Part shown: positions 19,518 through 29,326 of the stretch, one piece after another
How positions within the stretch are numbered: position 1 is the first letter of the stretch
Layout: every line of letters starts with the position of its first letter
Assembly (NCBI RefSeq): GCF_026167525.1
Contig: NZ_CP110679.1
Location: 558,001-622,000, forward strand
Reading direction: 5' to 3'
DNA length: 64,000 bases
Origin: Sphingomonas sp. M1-B02
GTDB lineage: Bacteria; Pseudomonadota; Alphaproteobacteria; Sphingomonadales; Sphingomonadaceae
Position numbers and translations under genes: made by a program
Notes under the pieces: generated by a model
Databases searched by the model: none
Told to the model about the DNA's origin: nothing
The model's input: only the letters and a program-made list of their open reading frames with translations

Positions 19518-20569
19518 CCGCCTTCTTCCAGAATACCGTCGGACTGCCTTATGGCTGGGCCTGGTTCATCGCGACAATCGCCGGCATCCTGCTGATCGCG
19601 CTGCCGCTGATGCTGGCGGTGGCAATGGTGATCTATGCCGATCGCAAGATCTGGGCGGCGATGGCGCTGCGGCGCGGGCCCAATGTGGTCGGCCCCTTCG
19701 GCCTGCTGCAGAGCTTCGCCGACGGGTTGAAGGTGTTCCTCCAGGAAACGATCATCCCGTCGTCGGCGAACAAGGGGCTGTTCCTGCTGGCGCCGATCAT
19801 CACCTTCACGGTGGCACTGATCGTCTGGGCGGTGATCCCGTTCCAGGCGGGCGTGGTGCTCGCGAACATCAATGTCGGGCTGCTATACATCCTCGCGGCG
19901 TCGTCGCTGGGTGTCTACGGCGTGATCATGTCGGGCTGGGCGTCCAACTCGAAATATCCCTTCTACTCCGCGCTACGTGCCGCCGCGCAAATGGTGTCCT
20001 ACGAAGTCGCGATCGGCTTCGTGCTGATCTCGGTCGTACTGTGGGCAGGGAGCTTCAATCTCTCGATCATCGTCGAGGAGCAGCGCGGGCATGTCTTCGG
20101 GCTGCTGAATGGCTTCGGCTTCAACCCCTTGCTGTTCCCGATGTGGGTCGTGTTCCTGATCTCGTCGCTGGCGGAGACGGCACGCGCGCCGTTCGACTTG
20201 ACCGAGGCGGAGTCCGAGCTCGTCGCCGGCTATCAGACCGAATATTCGTCGATGGCGTTCGCGCTGTTCTGGCTGGGCGAATATGCGAACGTGCTGCTGA
20301 TGTGCACGCTCAACGCGGTGCTGTTCTGGGGCGGCTATCTGCCTCCGATCGACTGGGCGCCGCTATATTGGGTGCCGGGCATCATCTGGCTGTTCGCCAA
20401 GATCCTGTTCTTCTTCTTCGTGTTCAGCTGGATCAAGGCCACGGTGCCGCGCTACCGCTATGACCAGCTGATGCGGCTGGGCTGGAAAATCTTCCTGCCG
20501 CTCAGTCTCATCTTTGTCTTTCTGGTGTCCGGATATCTGATGCTCGATCGCGTGGGGTTGCCGGCATGA
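19514..20569 (+). CDS. nuoH: NADH-quinone oxidoreductase subunit H
   Basis: Membrane subunit that completes the quinone tunnel. 351 residues, about eight transmembrane helices. Conserved loops are visible: [38 protein letters not shown] near residues 36-75 and the acidic quinone-site loop [28 protein letters not shown]. Start overlaps nuoG. The stop overlaps not nuoI but an extra secreted-protein gene. Confidence 0.96.
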   Translation: MTAFFQNTVGLPYGWAWFIATIAGILLIALPLMLAVAMVIYADRKIWAAMALRRGPNVVGPFGLLQSFADGLKVFLQETIIPSSANKGLFLLAPIITFTVALIVWAVIPFQAGVVLANINVGLLYILAASSLGVYGVIMSGWASNSKYPFYSALRAAAQMVSYEVAIGFVLISVVLWAGSFNLSIIVEEQRGHVFGLLNGFGFNPLLFPMWVVFLISSLAETARAPFDLTEAESELVAGYQTEYSSMAFALFWLGEYANVLLMCTLNAVLFWGGYLPPIDWAPLYWVPGIIWLFAKILFFFFVFSWIKATVPRYRYDQLMRLGWKIFLPLSLIFVFLVSGYLMLDRVGLPA

Positions 20570-21078
20570 TGCTCGCGGCAGCTATCCTTCCCCTTGCCGC
20601 TATGGGTGCGCAAGATCAGCTGCGCGAGCCCGGATTGGCCATTGATTGCGAGCTTCGTCCGCTCGATCCGTCCAACTCTTCGCAGGCAACTCCAAAGCCT
20701 GGCTCAAAAATCTCCAAGCTATACGTTTGGTACGGTCGGCTGCTTGCCGCTCGGAAGGAAACCCGCGGCAGCCCGATTGCGCTGATTGTCGATCGGGAAA
20801 ATCTCCTCGTGGAGAGGGGGCAACAATACCAAGCGGCCGGCACATGGCCCAAGGCTTTTAGACTGACCTCTGGCCCGGCTTCGGCAAGGCGCGTGCTCCA
20901 TGTGTTCGGGGAAAAGCCAGCGGCCGAAAATCCTGGCCGGTATCAAGCACTGTTCGCCAACAGCGACGTCACCCGCGCTCCCGCAAAGGCCACGTATAGC
21001 GTGCTGTTGACCGGTAGTTGCGCCGTGACGCCAGGCGTCCCGTACAGTGTCTATTGGGCCAAAAGGACCGTTCCATGA
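20566..21078 (+). CDS. Secreted protein of unknown function between nuoH and nuoI
   Basis: A 170-residue protein with a short hydrophobic leader (about 1-15, cleavage near AMGAQ), then a soluble domain with two Cys (in IDCELRP and GSCAVTP) that could form one disulfide. No family is recognised. The DNA is visibly less GC-rich than the surrounding nuo genes and uses codons such as AAA, TCT and AAT more often, a sign of weaker selection or later acquisition. ATGA overlaps on both sides (with nuoH and nuoI) show it is part of the operon reading chain. Confidence 0.8.
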   Translation: MMLAAAILPLAAMGAQDQLREPGLAIDCELRPLDPSNSSQATPKPGSKISKLYVWYGRLLAARKETRGSPIALIVDRENLLVERGQQYQAAGTWPKAFRLTSGPASARRVLHVFGEKPAAENPGRYQALFANSDVTRAPAKATYSVLLTGSCAVTPGVPYSVYWAKRTVP

Positions 21079-21560
21079 GTTTCGCCCAAATCGTCCGCTC
21101 CTACACGCTGTGGGAATTTCTCAAGGCGCACTGGCTGACCTTGCAATATTTCTTCAAGCCCAAGGCGACGATCAACTACCCGTACGAGAAGAACCCGATC
21201 AGCCCGCGTTTCCGCGGCGAGCACGCCTTGCGTCGCTATCCCAACGGCGAAGAACGCTGCATCGCGTGCAAACTGTGCGAAGCGGTGTGCCCGGCACTGG
21301 CGATCACGATCGAGGCAGAGCCGCGCGACGACGGCAGCCGCCGCACGACGCGCTACGACATCGACATGACCAAGTGCATCTATTGCGGGCTCTGCCAAGA
21401 GGCGTGCCCGGTGGACGCGATCGTCGAGGGGCCGAACTTCGAATTTTCGACCGAGACGCGCGAGGAGCTTATCTACAACAAGGATAAATTGCTCGCGAAT
21501 GGCGATCGCTGGGAACGCGCACTCGCCGCCAACCTTGCCGCCGATGCACCGTACCGTTAA
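21075..21560 (+). CDS. nuoI: NADH-quinone oxidoreductase subunit I
   Basis: Ferredoxin-like subunit with two [4Fe-4S] clusters, N6a and N6b. 161 residues; ligands are Cys62, 65, 68, 72 in [12 protein letters not shown] and Cys101, 104, 107, 111 in [12 protein letters not shown], each with a partner half-site. The N-terminal amphipathic helix and [17 protein letters not shown] segment are typical. AAAGGA precedes the ATG. A 135-base inverted-repeat element separates its stop from nuoJ. Confidence 0.96.
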   Translation: MSFAQIVRSYTLWEFLKAHWLTLQYFFKPKATINYPYEKNPISPRFRGEHALRRYPNGEERCIACKLCEAVCPALAITIEAEPRDDGSRRTTRYDIDMTKCIYCGLCQEACPVDAIVEGPNFEFSTETREELIYNKDKLLANGDRWERALAANLAADAPYR

Positions 21561-21599
21561 GCGCGCGGCAACAGTGGGACAGCCGATGATTCACGACTT

Positions 21600-21734
21600 G
21601 ATCCTCCCCGGCACGGGGAGGAGGACCGCGACGCGAAGCGACGTGGTGGAGGGGGCTCTCCACCGGCGCACCGCTTGCGGCGCCCCCCCTCCACCAGCCT
21701 GCGGCTGGTCCCCCTCCCCGTGCCGGGGAGGATC
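21600..21734. repeat. 135-bp inverted-repeat element between nuoI and nuoJ
   Basis: The ends are perfect 22-base inverted repeats (21600-21621 and 21713-21734), each of which also folds into its own hairpin (CCTCCCCG stem, three-base loop). Inside, TGGTGGAGGGGG near 21645 faces CCCCCCCTCCACCA near 21683. The architecture is that of a BIME or small non-autonomous mobile unit. It is a different sequence family from the CCCCTCCCGC repeats at 4841 and 10668. Its last bases GGGGAGGATC give nuoJ its ribosome site. Confidence 0.88.
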
Positions 21735-21737
21735 GGC

Positions 21738-22352
21738 ATGATCCAGGTCCTCGCCTTTTACCTGTTCGCAGCCGTCGTCCTGGCCTCGGGCGCGATGACG
21801 ATTCTGTCGCGCAATCCGGTCCACTCGGTGATGTGGCTGATCCTGGCCTTTTTCAACGCGGCCGGGCTGATGATTCTCGCGGGCGCCGAGTTCATCGCGA
21901 TGCTGCTGGTGATCGTCTATGTCGGCGCGGTCGCGGTGCTGTTCCTGTTCGTGGTGATGATGCTCAATATCGACTTCGCCGAGCTGCGCGCCGGCGTGAT
22001 GCGCTATGCCGCGGTCGGGTTGGCGCTCGCCGTGGCGCTGGTGGCGGAAATCGTCATCGCGATCGGCGCGTGGAGCGCGGGCGGGATCGAGCTCGGTCGC
22101 CGCATCGCGCCGATCGATCCGGACGTGCCGAACATCGAGGCGATCGGTCGGCTGCTCTACACGCGCTACCTTTTCGTGTTCGAAGGCGCCGGGCTGGTGC
22201 TGTTGGTCGCAATGATCGGTGCGATCGTGCTGACCTATCGCCAGCGCAGCGATGTTCGGCCGCAGAATATCAGCCGCCAGATCAACCGCCGCTCGAAGGA
22301 TGCGACCCGCAACGTGACGAACCAGGCATCGGGGCAAGGGGTCGAATTGTGA
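21738..22352 (+). CDS. nuoJ: NADH-quinone oxidoreductase subunit J
   Basis: Membrane subunit of complex I. From the ATG at 21738 the protein has 204 residues with five hydrophobic helices; the third contains the pi-bulge region typical of NuoJ ([25 protein letters not shown]). The frame is open back to 21675, but that part is repeat sequence; GGGGAGG eight bases before 21738 fixes the start. The C-terminal 30 residues are polar. Ends in a GTGA overlap with nuoK. Confidence 0.94.
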   Translation: MIQVLAFYLFAAVVLASGAMTILSRNPVHSVMWLILAFFNAAGLMILAGAEFIAMLLVIVYVGAVAVLFLFVVMMLNIDFAELRAGVMRYAAVGLALAVALVAEIVIAIGAWSAGGIELGRRIAPIDPDVPNIEAIGRLLYTRYLFVFEGAGLVLLVAMIGAIVLTYRQRSDVRPQNISRQINRRSKDATRNVTNQASGQGVEL

Positions 22353-22654
22353 TCGGCGTCACCCATTATCTTGTCGTCTCGGCGATCCTGTTCACGCTGG
22401 GGGTGCTCGGCATCTTCATGAACCGGAAGAACCTCATCGTTATCCTGATGGCGATCGAGCTGATCCTGCTCGCGGTGAACCTCAACTTCGTCGCCTTCTC
22501 GGCGGCGCTGGGCGATCTCGTCGGCCAGGTCTTCGCGATGTTCGTGCTGACCGTCGCCGCGGGTGAGGCCGCGATCGGGCTCGCCATCCTCGTCATCTAC
22601 TTCCGCGGCCGCGGTACGATCTCGGTCGACGACGTCAATCGGATGAAGGGCTGA
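22349..22654 (+). CDS. nuoK: NADH-quinone oxidoreductase subunit K
   Basis: Small antiporter-related membrane subunit. 101 residues, three helices, with both conserved membrane glutamates visible (in [16 protein letters not shown] and [13 protein letters not shown]). Starts with GTG overlapping the nuoJ stop; its own stop shares one base with nuoL. Size and order match alphaproteobacterial operons. Confidence 0.95.
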   Translation: MIGVTHYLVVSAILFTLGVLGIFMNRKNLIVILMAIELILLAVNLNFVAFSAALGDLVGQVFAMFVLTVAAGEAAIGLAILVIYFRGRGTISVDDVNRMKG

Positions 22655-24720
22655 TGCATCCAATCCTCTTCATCGTCTTCCTGCCGCTGCTCGCGGCGGT
22701 GGTCGCCGGCCTGTCCAACAAGGCGTTCGGATCGGTCTTCCCCAAAATCGTGACGACGGGCGCGTTGTTCGCCGCCTGCGCGCTCTCCTGGCCAATCTTC
22801 ATCGACTATCTGCACGGCGGCGCCGAGGCGACCGTGGTGCCGGTATTCACCTGGTTCACCAGCGGCGACATGAGCGTCGCCTGGGCGCTGCGTGTCGACT
22901 CGCTTACGGCGGTGATGCTGGTCGTGGTCACCAGCGTCTCGGCGCTCGTCCACCTGTATAGCTGGGGCTATATGGACGAGGATCCGGATCAGCCGCGCTT
23001 CTTCGCGTACCTCTCGCTGTTCACCTTCGCGATGCTGATGCTCGTGACCGCCGACAACCTCGTCCAGATGTTCTTCGGCTGGGAAGGGGTCGGGCTCGCT
23101 TCCTATCTGCTGATCGGCTTCTGGTTCCGCAAGCCGAGTGCGAACGCCGCGGCGATCAAGGCGTTCGTGGTCAACCGCGTGGGCGATCTGGGCTTCATGC
23201 TCGGCATCTTCGCGACCTATCTGGTGTTCGGGACGATCTCGATCCCCGCGATCCTCGAGGCTGCGCCCAATATGGCCGGCTCGACGATCGGCTTCCTGGG
23301 GATGCGCGCCGATACGATGACGGTGATCTGCCTGCTGCTGTTCCTGGGCGCGATGGGCAAATCGGCGCAGCTCGGCCTCCACACCTGGTTGCCCGATGCG
23401 ATGGAGGGCCCGACGCCCGTCTCCGCGCTGATCCATGCCGCGACGATGGTCACCGCCGGCGTGTTCATGGTCTGCCGCCTGTCGCCGATGTTCGAGACGA
23501 GCGCGGTGGCCCTGGGCGTAGTGACCTTCGTCGGCGCCGCGACCTGCCTGTTCGCCGCGACGGTCGGCACGGTGCAGACCGACATCAAGCGCGTGATCGC
23601 TTATTCGACCTGCTCGCAGCTGGGCTACATGTTCTTCGCGGCCGGCGTCGGCGCGTATGGCGCGGCGATGTTCCACCTCTTCACGCATGCCTTCTTCAAG
23701 GCGCTGCTGTTCCTCGGCGCCGGCTCGGTGATCCACGCGATGCACCATGAGCAGGACATGCGCTTCTATGGCGGCCTTCGAAAGCATATCCCGATCACCT
23801 TCTGGGCGATGATGGCGGGCACGCTGGCGATCACCGGCGTGGGGCTGCCCGCGGTATTCGGCAATCATCTGGCGATCGGCTTTGCCGGCTTCCATTCGAA
23901 GGATGCGATCATCGAGGCCGCTTGGGCTGCCGGCGTGCCGAGCGCCTTCTGGGTCGGGGTGTTCGTGGCGCTGCTGACGAGCTTCTATTCGTGGCGCGTC
24001 ATTTTCCTGACCTTCTACGGCACGCCGCGCTGGGCAGGCTCCGAGCATATCCAGCATGCCGTCCACGATGCCCACGGGCATCATGACGATCATCCCGCGG
24101 AGGAAGATGCCGGCCACGATCCCCATGCGCACGATCACGCGCCGGCAACCGGCACGGCGGGCTATCATCCGCACGAGAGCCCGTTCGCGATGCTGATCCC
24201 GCTGATCCTGCTGACGATCGGTGCGATTGCCGCCGGATTCGTCTTCCACGGCTTCTTCATCGAAGCGGAGGAGGGCGCGCATTTCTGGAACGGCGCGATC
24301 GCCTTCGACACGCATCTGATGCATGCGATGCATGAAGTGCCGACCTGGGTGAAGCTCTCTGCGACGGTGGCGATGCTCAGCGGGCTGCTGATCGGCTGGC
24401 TGGCTTACATTCGCTCGCCAAGCTTCCCGGCGAAGGTCGCCGCGCAGTTCAACGTCATCTACGTCTTCCTGCTCAACAAATGGTATTTCGACGAGCTCTA
24501 CAATTTCCTGTTCGTGAAGCCGGCGTTTGCGATCGGCCGCATCTTCTGGAAGGCGGGCGACGAGAAGACCATCGACCGCTTTGGTCCGAACGGGCTCGCC
24601 AAAGTCGTCCAGTGGGGCGGCGTCGGCGCTGCCCGGCTGCAATCGGGATATTTGTATACCTATGCCTTCATCATGCTGATCGGGCTTACCGCCGCGCTCA
24701 CCTGGGTCATCACGCGGTGA
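22654..24720 (+). CDS. nuoL: NADH-quinone oxidoreductase subunit L
   Basis: Distal proton-pumping subunit with the long lateral helix. 688 residues and many transmembrane helices; the antiporter core shows [57 protein letters not shown] and [18 protein letters not shown] polar loop at about residues 464-508 is very rich in His, Asp, Glu and Ala, between two membrane helices near the C-terminal region. Seven bases separate it from nuoM. Confidence 0.96.
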   Translation: MHPILFIVFLPLLAAVVAGLSNKAFGSVFPKIVTTGALFAACALSWPIFIDYLHGGAEATVVPVFTWFTSGDMSVAWALRVDSLTAVMLVVVTSVSALVHLYSWGYMDEDPDQPRFFAYLSLFTFAMLMLVTADNLVQMFFGWEGVGLASYLLIGFWFRKPSANAAAIKAFVVNRVGDLGFMLGIFATYLVFGTISIPAILEAAPNMAGSTIGFLGMRADTMTVICLLLFLGAMGKSAQLGLHTWLPDAMEGPTPVSALIHAATMVTAGVFMVCRLSPMFETSAVALGVVTFVGAATCLFAATVGTVQTDIKRVIAYSTCSQLGYMFFAAGVGAYGAAMFHLFTHAFFKALLFLGAGSVIHAMHHEQDMRFYGGLRKHIPITFWAMMAGTLAITGVGLPAVFGNHLAIGFAGFHSKDAIIEAAWAAGVPSAFWVGVFVALLTSFYSWRVIFLTFYGTPRWAGSEHIQHAVHDAHGHHDDHPAEEDAGHDPHAHDHAPATGTAGYHPHESPFAMLIPLILLTIGAIAAGFVFHGFFIEAEEGAHFWNGAIAFDTHLMHAMHEVPTWVKLSATVAMLSGLLIGWLAYIRSPSFPAKVAAQFNVIYVFLLNKWYFDELYNFLFVKPAFAIGRIFWKAGDEKTIDRFGPNGLAKVVQWGGVGAARLQSGYLYTYAFIMLIGLTAALTWVITR

Positions 24721-24727
24721 TCGGGCA

Positions 24728-26308
24728 ATGAACGGCTTTCCCATCCTTTCGCTCATGCTCGCCGTGCCCGCATTGGCGGCGGTGGCATGCCTGTTCGTCG
24801 GCGCGCAGTCGGCGCGCTGGATCGCGCTGATCGCGACGCTGATCGATTTCGTCCTGGGTATATTGCTCTGGGTCAATTTCGACATGAGCGCGGGCGCCGC
24901 GCAGTGGCAGTTCGTCGAGTTCGCGGCCTTGTTCGGCAAGCCCGAGGGCGTGAGCTTCGCCTGGGCGCTGGGCATCGACGGCTATGCGCTGATGCTGATC
25001 ATGCTCAGCGTGTTCCTGATGCCGATCTGCATCGGCGCGAGCTGGGAAGCGATCCAGAAGCGCGTGCCCGAATATATGGTGGCATTCCTGCTGACCGAAG
25101 TGCTGATGATCGGCACCTTCGCGGCGCAGGACATGTTCCTCTTCTACATCTTCTTCGAAGCCGGCCTGATCCCGATGTTCCTGATCATCGGCATCTGGGG
25201 CGGCGCGAACCGGATTTACGCGAGCTACAAATTCTTCCTCTACACGCTGCTGGGCAGCCTCGTGATGCTGATCGCGATGCTCTACATGGCGATGGACGCC
25301 GGCACGTCGAGCATCCCTGCGTTGATGGAGCATGACTTCCCGGTCGGCGTGCAGACCTGGCTGTGGCTCGCCTTCTTCGCTTCGTTCGCAGTCAAGATGC
25401 CGATGTGGCCGGTCCACACCTGGCTCCCCGACGCGCACGTGCAGGCGCCGACCGCGGGCTCGGTGATCCTGGCGGGCGTGCTGCTGAAGCTGGGCGGCTA
25501 TGGCTTCCTGCGCTTCTCGCTGCCGATGTTCCCCGAAGCTTCGGCGCAGTTCATGTGGCTGGTGTTCCTGCTCTCGGGCATCGCGGTGGTCTATACGTCG
25601 CTGGTCGCCTTGGTGCAGAGCGACATGAAGAAGCTGATCGCTTATTCCTCGGTCGCGCATATGGCGATCGTGACGATGGGCCTGTTCGCGTTCAACGCGC
25701 AGGGCATTGACGGCGCCATGATGGTTATGCTGGGCCACGGCCTGGTTTCGGGCGCGTTGTTCCTGTGCGTCGGCGTGATCTACGATCGGCTGCACACCCG
25801 CGAGATCGACCGCTACGGCGGGCTTGCGATCAACATGCCTCGTTATGCCCTGCTGTTCCTGCTCTTCACGATGGCCTCGGTCGGGCTTCCCGGCACGAGC
25901 AACTTCATCGGCGAGTTCCTGGGACTTGCAGGCGTCTATAAAGTCTCGACCTTAACTGCTTTGGTAGGCACCACCGGCATCATCCTGGGTGCGGCTTATA
26001 TGCTGTACTTGTACCGCCGCGTTGTGTTCGGCGAACTGACCAAGGATGACGTGAAGGCGATGCCCGATCTGTCGCTCCGCGAGATCGCGCTGTTGGGCCC
26101 GATCGCCGCAGTCGTATTGTGGATGGGCGTTTATCCCGAGAGCTTCCTGAAGCCGATGCGTCCGGATACCGCACGCCTGGTCGAACGCCTGTCGCGCGCG
26201 GCGCCTCCGGGTGACTCGCAGCCGACCGCCGGCAAGCCCGCTGCCGCCCCTGCGCATGTCGAAGGCCATGCCGCTCCCGCTGAAGCCGCACAGGGGGGTG
26301 CGCACTGA
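24728..26308 (+). CDS. nuoM: NADH-quinone oxidoreductase subunit M
   Basis: Proton-pumping antiporter-like subunit. 526 residues, about 14 helices, with IFFEAGLIPMFLIIGIWG (key Glu), KFFLYTLLGSLVML, MPMWPVHTWLPDAHVQAPTAGSVILAGVLLKLGGYG and GHGLVSGALFL. The last 45 residues form a Pro/Ala/His-rich soluble tail that is not part of the membrane core. The stop shares one base with the nuoN ATG. Confidence 0.96.
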   Translation: MNGFPILSLMLAVPALAAVACLFVGAQSARWIALIATLIDFVLGILLWVNFDMSAGAAQWQFVEFAALFGKPEGVSFAWALGIDGYALMLIMLSVFLMPICIGASWEAIQKRVPEYMVAFLLTEVLMIGTFAAQDMFLFYIFFEAGLIPMFLIIGIWGGANRIYASYKFFLYTLLGSLVMLIAMLYMAMDAGTSSIPALMEHDFPVGVQTWLWLAFFASFAVKMPMWPVHTWLPDAHVQAPTAGSVILAGVLLKLGGYGFLRFSLPMFPEASAQFMWLVFLLSGIAVVYTSLVALVQSDMKKLIAYSSVAHMAIVTMGLFAFNAQGIDGAMMVMLGHGLVSGALFLCVGVIYDRLHTREIDRYGGLAINMPRYALLFLLFTMASVGLPGTSNFIGEFLGLAGVYKVSTLTALVGTTGIILGAAYMLYLYRRVVFGELTKDDVKAMPDLSLREIALLGPIAAVVLWMGVYPESFLKPMRPDTARLVERLSRAAPPGDSQPTAGKPAAAPAHVEGHAAPAEAAQGGAH

Positions 26309-27756
26309 TGTCCTATTCTACTCAATTGTTGATGATCCTCCCTGAGATCGTGCTGTCGCTCGGCGCCATAGCGCTGATGCTGGTTGCGGCATGGGGTGGC
26401 CAGGCGTCGACCAACCTTGTCAGCTGGACTGCGGTTGCAGTTCTGATCGGTGCCGGGATCGCGTTGATCGGGCCGGCATCGGCGGGCGGTGAGGCATTCG
26501 ACGGGCTGTACCGCGCCGATATGTTCGCAGCCTTCTGCAAGGTGCTGATCTTCTTCGCCGCCGCTGTTGCGATCCTGATCGCACCGCGCTTCTTCCAGCA
26601 GACCTCGGGCGACGACCTGCGCCCCGAATATCCGGTGCTGATCCTGCTCTCGACCGTGGGCATGGGGATGATGGTATCCGCCGGCGACCTGATGAGCCTC
26701 TATGTCGGCCTCGAGCTGCAGAGCCTCTCGGCCTACATCCTCGCCAGCTTTATGCGGCGCGATACGCGCTCGGCCGAGGCGGGGCTCAAATATTTCGTGC
26801 TGGGCGCGCTGGCGTCGGGCATCCTCCTCTATGGCATCAGCCTGGTCTATGGCTTCTCGGGCACGACGATGTTCACCGATATCGCCACGGCCTATGCGGG
26901 CGGCGAGCGTTCGATGGGGCTGTTGTTCGGGCTGGTGTTCGTGTTCGCCGGGCTTGCCTTCAAGATGAGCGCAGTGCCGTTCCACATGTGGACGCCCGAC
27001 GTCTATGAAGGCGCACCGACCCCGGTGACGGCCTTCTTCGCCTCGGCCCCCAAGGTTGCGGCGATAGCGCTGGCGATGCGCGTGGCAATCGAGGCGATGG
27101 GGCCGGCGCTGCAGGACTGGCGCCAGATCGTAGTCTTCGCGGCGCTGGCGTCGATCCTGCTCGGGGCGGTCGCGGCGATCGGGCAGAGCAATATCAAGCG
27201 GCTGCTGGCTTATTCGTCGATCAACAATGTCGGCTTCGCACTGATCGGCCTCGCCGCCGGCACCGAGCAGGGCGTGGCGGGCGTGCTCGTCTACCTGACC
27301 ATCTATGTGGTGATGACGCTGGGATCGTTCCTGGTGGTGCTGCAGATGCGGGGCGCCGATGGCCAGCCGGTAGAGACGATTGCGAGCCTTGCTGGCATGT
27401 CGCGCACGCGGCCTGGTCTCGCGCTGGCGCTGGCGATGTTCATGTTCAGCCTTGCGGGGATTCCGCCCTTGTTCGGCTTCTATGCAAAGTTCGCGGTGTT
27501 CGAGGCGGCGGTCGCGGCGGGGCTGTTCCCGCTGGCGGTGGTCGGCATCGCGGCGTCGGCGATCGGGGCCTATTATTATCTCAAGATCGTCAAGACGATG
27601 TATTTCGACGAGCCGGCACCGGCCTTTTCGGGGCGGACCGACATGGTTGAGGGCGGGCTTATCGTCGCGGCGGCGGTGTTCGTGTCGCCGCTCGGCTATG
27701 CGCTGATCCCGCTGCTGGGCGGCTGGACGACGCTGGCGGCGCGGTCGATCTTCTGA
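26308..27756 (+). CDS. nuoN: NADH-quinone oxidoreductase subunit N
   Basis: Third antiporter-like subunit, closest to the membrane domain heel. 482 residues, about 14 helices; markers are YVGLELQSLSAYILASFMRRD with the key Glu, KYFVLGALASGILLYG, FKMSAVPFHMWTPDVYEGAPTPVTAFF and the KRLLAYSSINNVGF loop. It completes a full nuoA-N set. Only two bases separate it from birA, so birA, coaX and RNase J may be read from the same transcript. Confidence 0.96.
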   Translation: MSYSTQLLMILPEIVLSLGAIALMLVAAWGGQASTNLVSWTAVAVLIGAGIALIGPASAGGEAFDGLYRADMFAAFCKVLIFFAAAVAILIAPRFFQQTSGDDLRPEYPVLILLSTVGMGMMVSAGDLMSLYVGLELQSLSAYILASFMRRDTRSAEAGLKYFVLGALASGILLYGISLVYGFSGTTMFTDIATAYAGGERSMGLLFGLVFVFAGLAFKMSAVPFHMWTPDVYEGAPTPVTAFFASAPKVAAIALAMRVAIEAMGPALQDWRQIVVFAALASILLGAVAAIGQSNIKRLLAYSSINNVGFALIGLAAGTEQGVAGVLVYLTIYVVMTLGSFLVVLQMRGADGQPVETIASLAGMSRTRPGLALALAMFMFSLAGIPPLFGFYAKFAVFEAAVAAGLFPLAVVGIAASAIGAYYYLKIVKTMYFDEPAPAFSGRTDMVEGGLIVAAAVFVSPLGYALIPLLGGWTTLAARSIF

Positions 27757-27758
27757 GC

Positions 27759-28520
27759 GTGACGATCCGGACCGTCGCCGAGACGGGATCGACCAATGCC
27801 GATGTGCTGGAACTGGCGCGCGGCGGTGCGGCCGAGGGGCTGTGGCTGCGCGCCGAGCGGCAGACGTCCGGGCGCGGGCGGCAGGGGCGGGCGTGGGTCT
27901 CGCCGGTCGGTAATTTGTACGTTTCGACGCTGGTTCGGCTGCGGCCGAGCGATCCAGCTGCTGCCACGCTGGCGCTGGTGGCGGCGGTGGCGCTGGAGGA
28001 GTCTGTTTCCACGTTCCTGTTCCCCGGCGAAGGTCGGGGCTCGACATCGGGCAGCTCGCAACTGGGCCCCGGCCTTCGCCGGGGTGACGTTCAGTTGAAG
28101 TGGCCGAATGACCTGCTTGTCGGCAGCGCGAAGATCTCTGGAATCCTGCTCGAGCGTGCGGACGACGCAGTGGTGATCGGCTTTGGGGTCAACATCGCGC
28201 ACAAGCCTGATGGGCTCGATCGCGTCGCGACAAGCATGGCGGAACATGGCGTGACGCCTGACCCCGATCTCTTCGCTGAAACGCAGGCCGAGGCATTCGA
28301 GCGCTGGCTCTCCCGCTGGCGGGGCGAAGGGTTGGGGCCGGTGCGCGAACGCTGGCTGGCGCGCGCGCATCCCAAGGGGACCGCGCTTACTGCCCGGCTG
28401 GCGGACGGCAGCACTATCGATGGTCTGTTCGACGGGCTCGATTCGGGCGGCGCGCTCATCCTGCGCTTGGCCGATGGCACGGCGCGTGTCATTCACGCCG
28501 CCGACGTGTTCCTGCTCTAG
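27759..28520 (+). CDS. birA: Biotin-[acetyl-CoA-carboxylase] ligase (monofunctional BirA)
   Basis: Makes biotinyl-AMP and transfers biotin to the carboxyl carrier protein. 253 residues, with no N-terminal DNA-binding domain, so it is not a repressor. The biotin/ATP loop GRGRQGRAW (about 44-52) and KWPNDLLV are intact, and a C-terminal SH3-like domain follows ([15 protein letters not shown]). Between these, about residues 89-109 are coded by an in-frame palindromic repeat (28022-28084) that most homologues should lack. GTG start two bases after nuoN. I expect a working enzyme because the insert falls in a loop before the KWPND strand. Confidence 0.9.
   Translation: MTIRTVAETGSTNADVLELARGGAAEGLWLRAERQTSGRGRQGRAWVSPVGNLYVSTLVRLRPSDPAAATLALVAAVALEESVSTFLFPGEGRGSTSGSSQLGPGLRRGDVQLKWPNDLLVGSAKISGILLERADDAVVIGFGVNIAHKPDGLDRVATSMAEHGVTPDPDLFAETQAEAFERWLSRWRGEGLGPVRERWLARAHPKGTALTARLADGSTIDGLFDGLDSGGALILRLADGTARVIHAADVFLL
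28022..28084. repeat. Palindromic repeat inside the birA coding sequence
   Basis: Two 19-base arms, 28022-28040 and 28066-28084, are inverted copies with one mismatch (core CCCCGGCGAAGG and its complement) around a 25-base centre. The arm followed by GTGAC is the same class of palindrome that in sphingomonads normally lies between genes. Its length of 63 bases is a multiple of three and the codons stay open, adding about 21 residues. Confidence 0.8.
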
Positions 28521-28531
28521 GGGAGAGGCCG

Positions 28532-29305
28532 ATGCTGCTCGCGATCGACGCCGGCAACACCAATGTCGTGTTCGCATTGCTGGACGAGGGCAGGATCCGC
28601 GCGCGCTGGCGGATCGCGACCGATCCACGGCGCACGGCGGACGAATATGCGGTGTGGCTGAGCCAGTTGCTGAGCCTGGAGGGCTATGATCGCTCGGCGG
28701 TGAGTGGGGTGATCATCGCGACGGTGGTGCCGCGCGCGCTGCACAATCTGCAGGTGCTGAGCCAGAAGTATTTCAAGACCGAAGCGCTGATCGCGGGTCA
28801 GGCGGGGGCGGAGTGGGGCATCCATCTCGACGTAGAGGAGCCCCAGAATCTAGGGGCCGATCGGGCGCTCAACGTCATCGCCGCGCATGCCCGTCACCCC
28901 GGCGACCTGATCGTGATCGATTTCGGCACCGCGACGACCTTTGATGTGGTAGACTATAGCGGAGCCTATAAAGGCGGGATCATCGCGCCGGGCATCAATC
29001 TGTCGCTCGATGCGTTGGTGACTGCAGCGGCGAAGCTGCCGCGCATTGCAATTTCCGCCCCGCAGACGGCCAGCGTGATTGGCCGCAATACCGTCGATCA
29101 GATGCATATCGGCATCTATTGGGGCTATGTGGCGATGATCGAGGGGCTGGTGGCGCGGCTGAAGGACGAAGTAGGCCGACCGCTCAAGGTGATCGCGACG
29201 GGCGGGCTGGCGATATTGTTCGAGGAACGAACCGACGTCTTCGACGCGATCGAACCCGATTTGACGATACAAGGGTTGGCGATGCTGTGGGAACGCAGCC
29301 GTTGA
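28532..29305 (+). CDS. coaX: Type III pantothenate kinase
   Basis: First step of coenzyme A synthesis, phosphorylating pantothenate. 257 residues of the ASKHA fold. Motifs: [17 protein letters not shown] at the N-terminus (phosphate loop), [26 protein letters not shown] and [15 protein letters not shown], with the late IATGGLA. A GGGGAGAGG site precedes the ATG. Directly follows birA and is followed by RNase J, an order seen in other alphaproteobacteria. Confidence 0.95.
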   Translation: MLLAIDAGNTNVVFALLDEGRIRARWRIATDPRRTADEYAVWLSQLLSLEGYDRSAVSGVIIATVVPRALHNLQVLSQKYFKTEALIAGQAGAEWGIHLDVEEPQNLGADRALNVIAAHARHPGDLIVIDFGTATTFDVVDYSGAYKGGIIAPGINLSLDALVTAAAKLPRIAISAPQTASVIGRNTVDQMHIGIYWGYVAMIEGLVARLKDEVGRPLKVIATGGLAILFEERTDVFDAIEPDLTIQGLAMLWERSR

Positions 29306-29326
29306 CCGCATTTCCAAGGAAACGAA

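Noticed and set aside
22597..24975. 792-codon minus-strand open frame opposite nuoL
   Set aside because: Shadow of nuoL: composition rich in His, Arg, Glu and Asp, no recognisable fold, no ribosome site.
26131..28047. Minus-strand open frame opposite nuoN and birA
   Set aside because: Crosses two real genes on the other strand and has only Arg/Pro/His-rich sequence.
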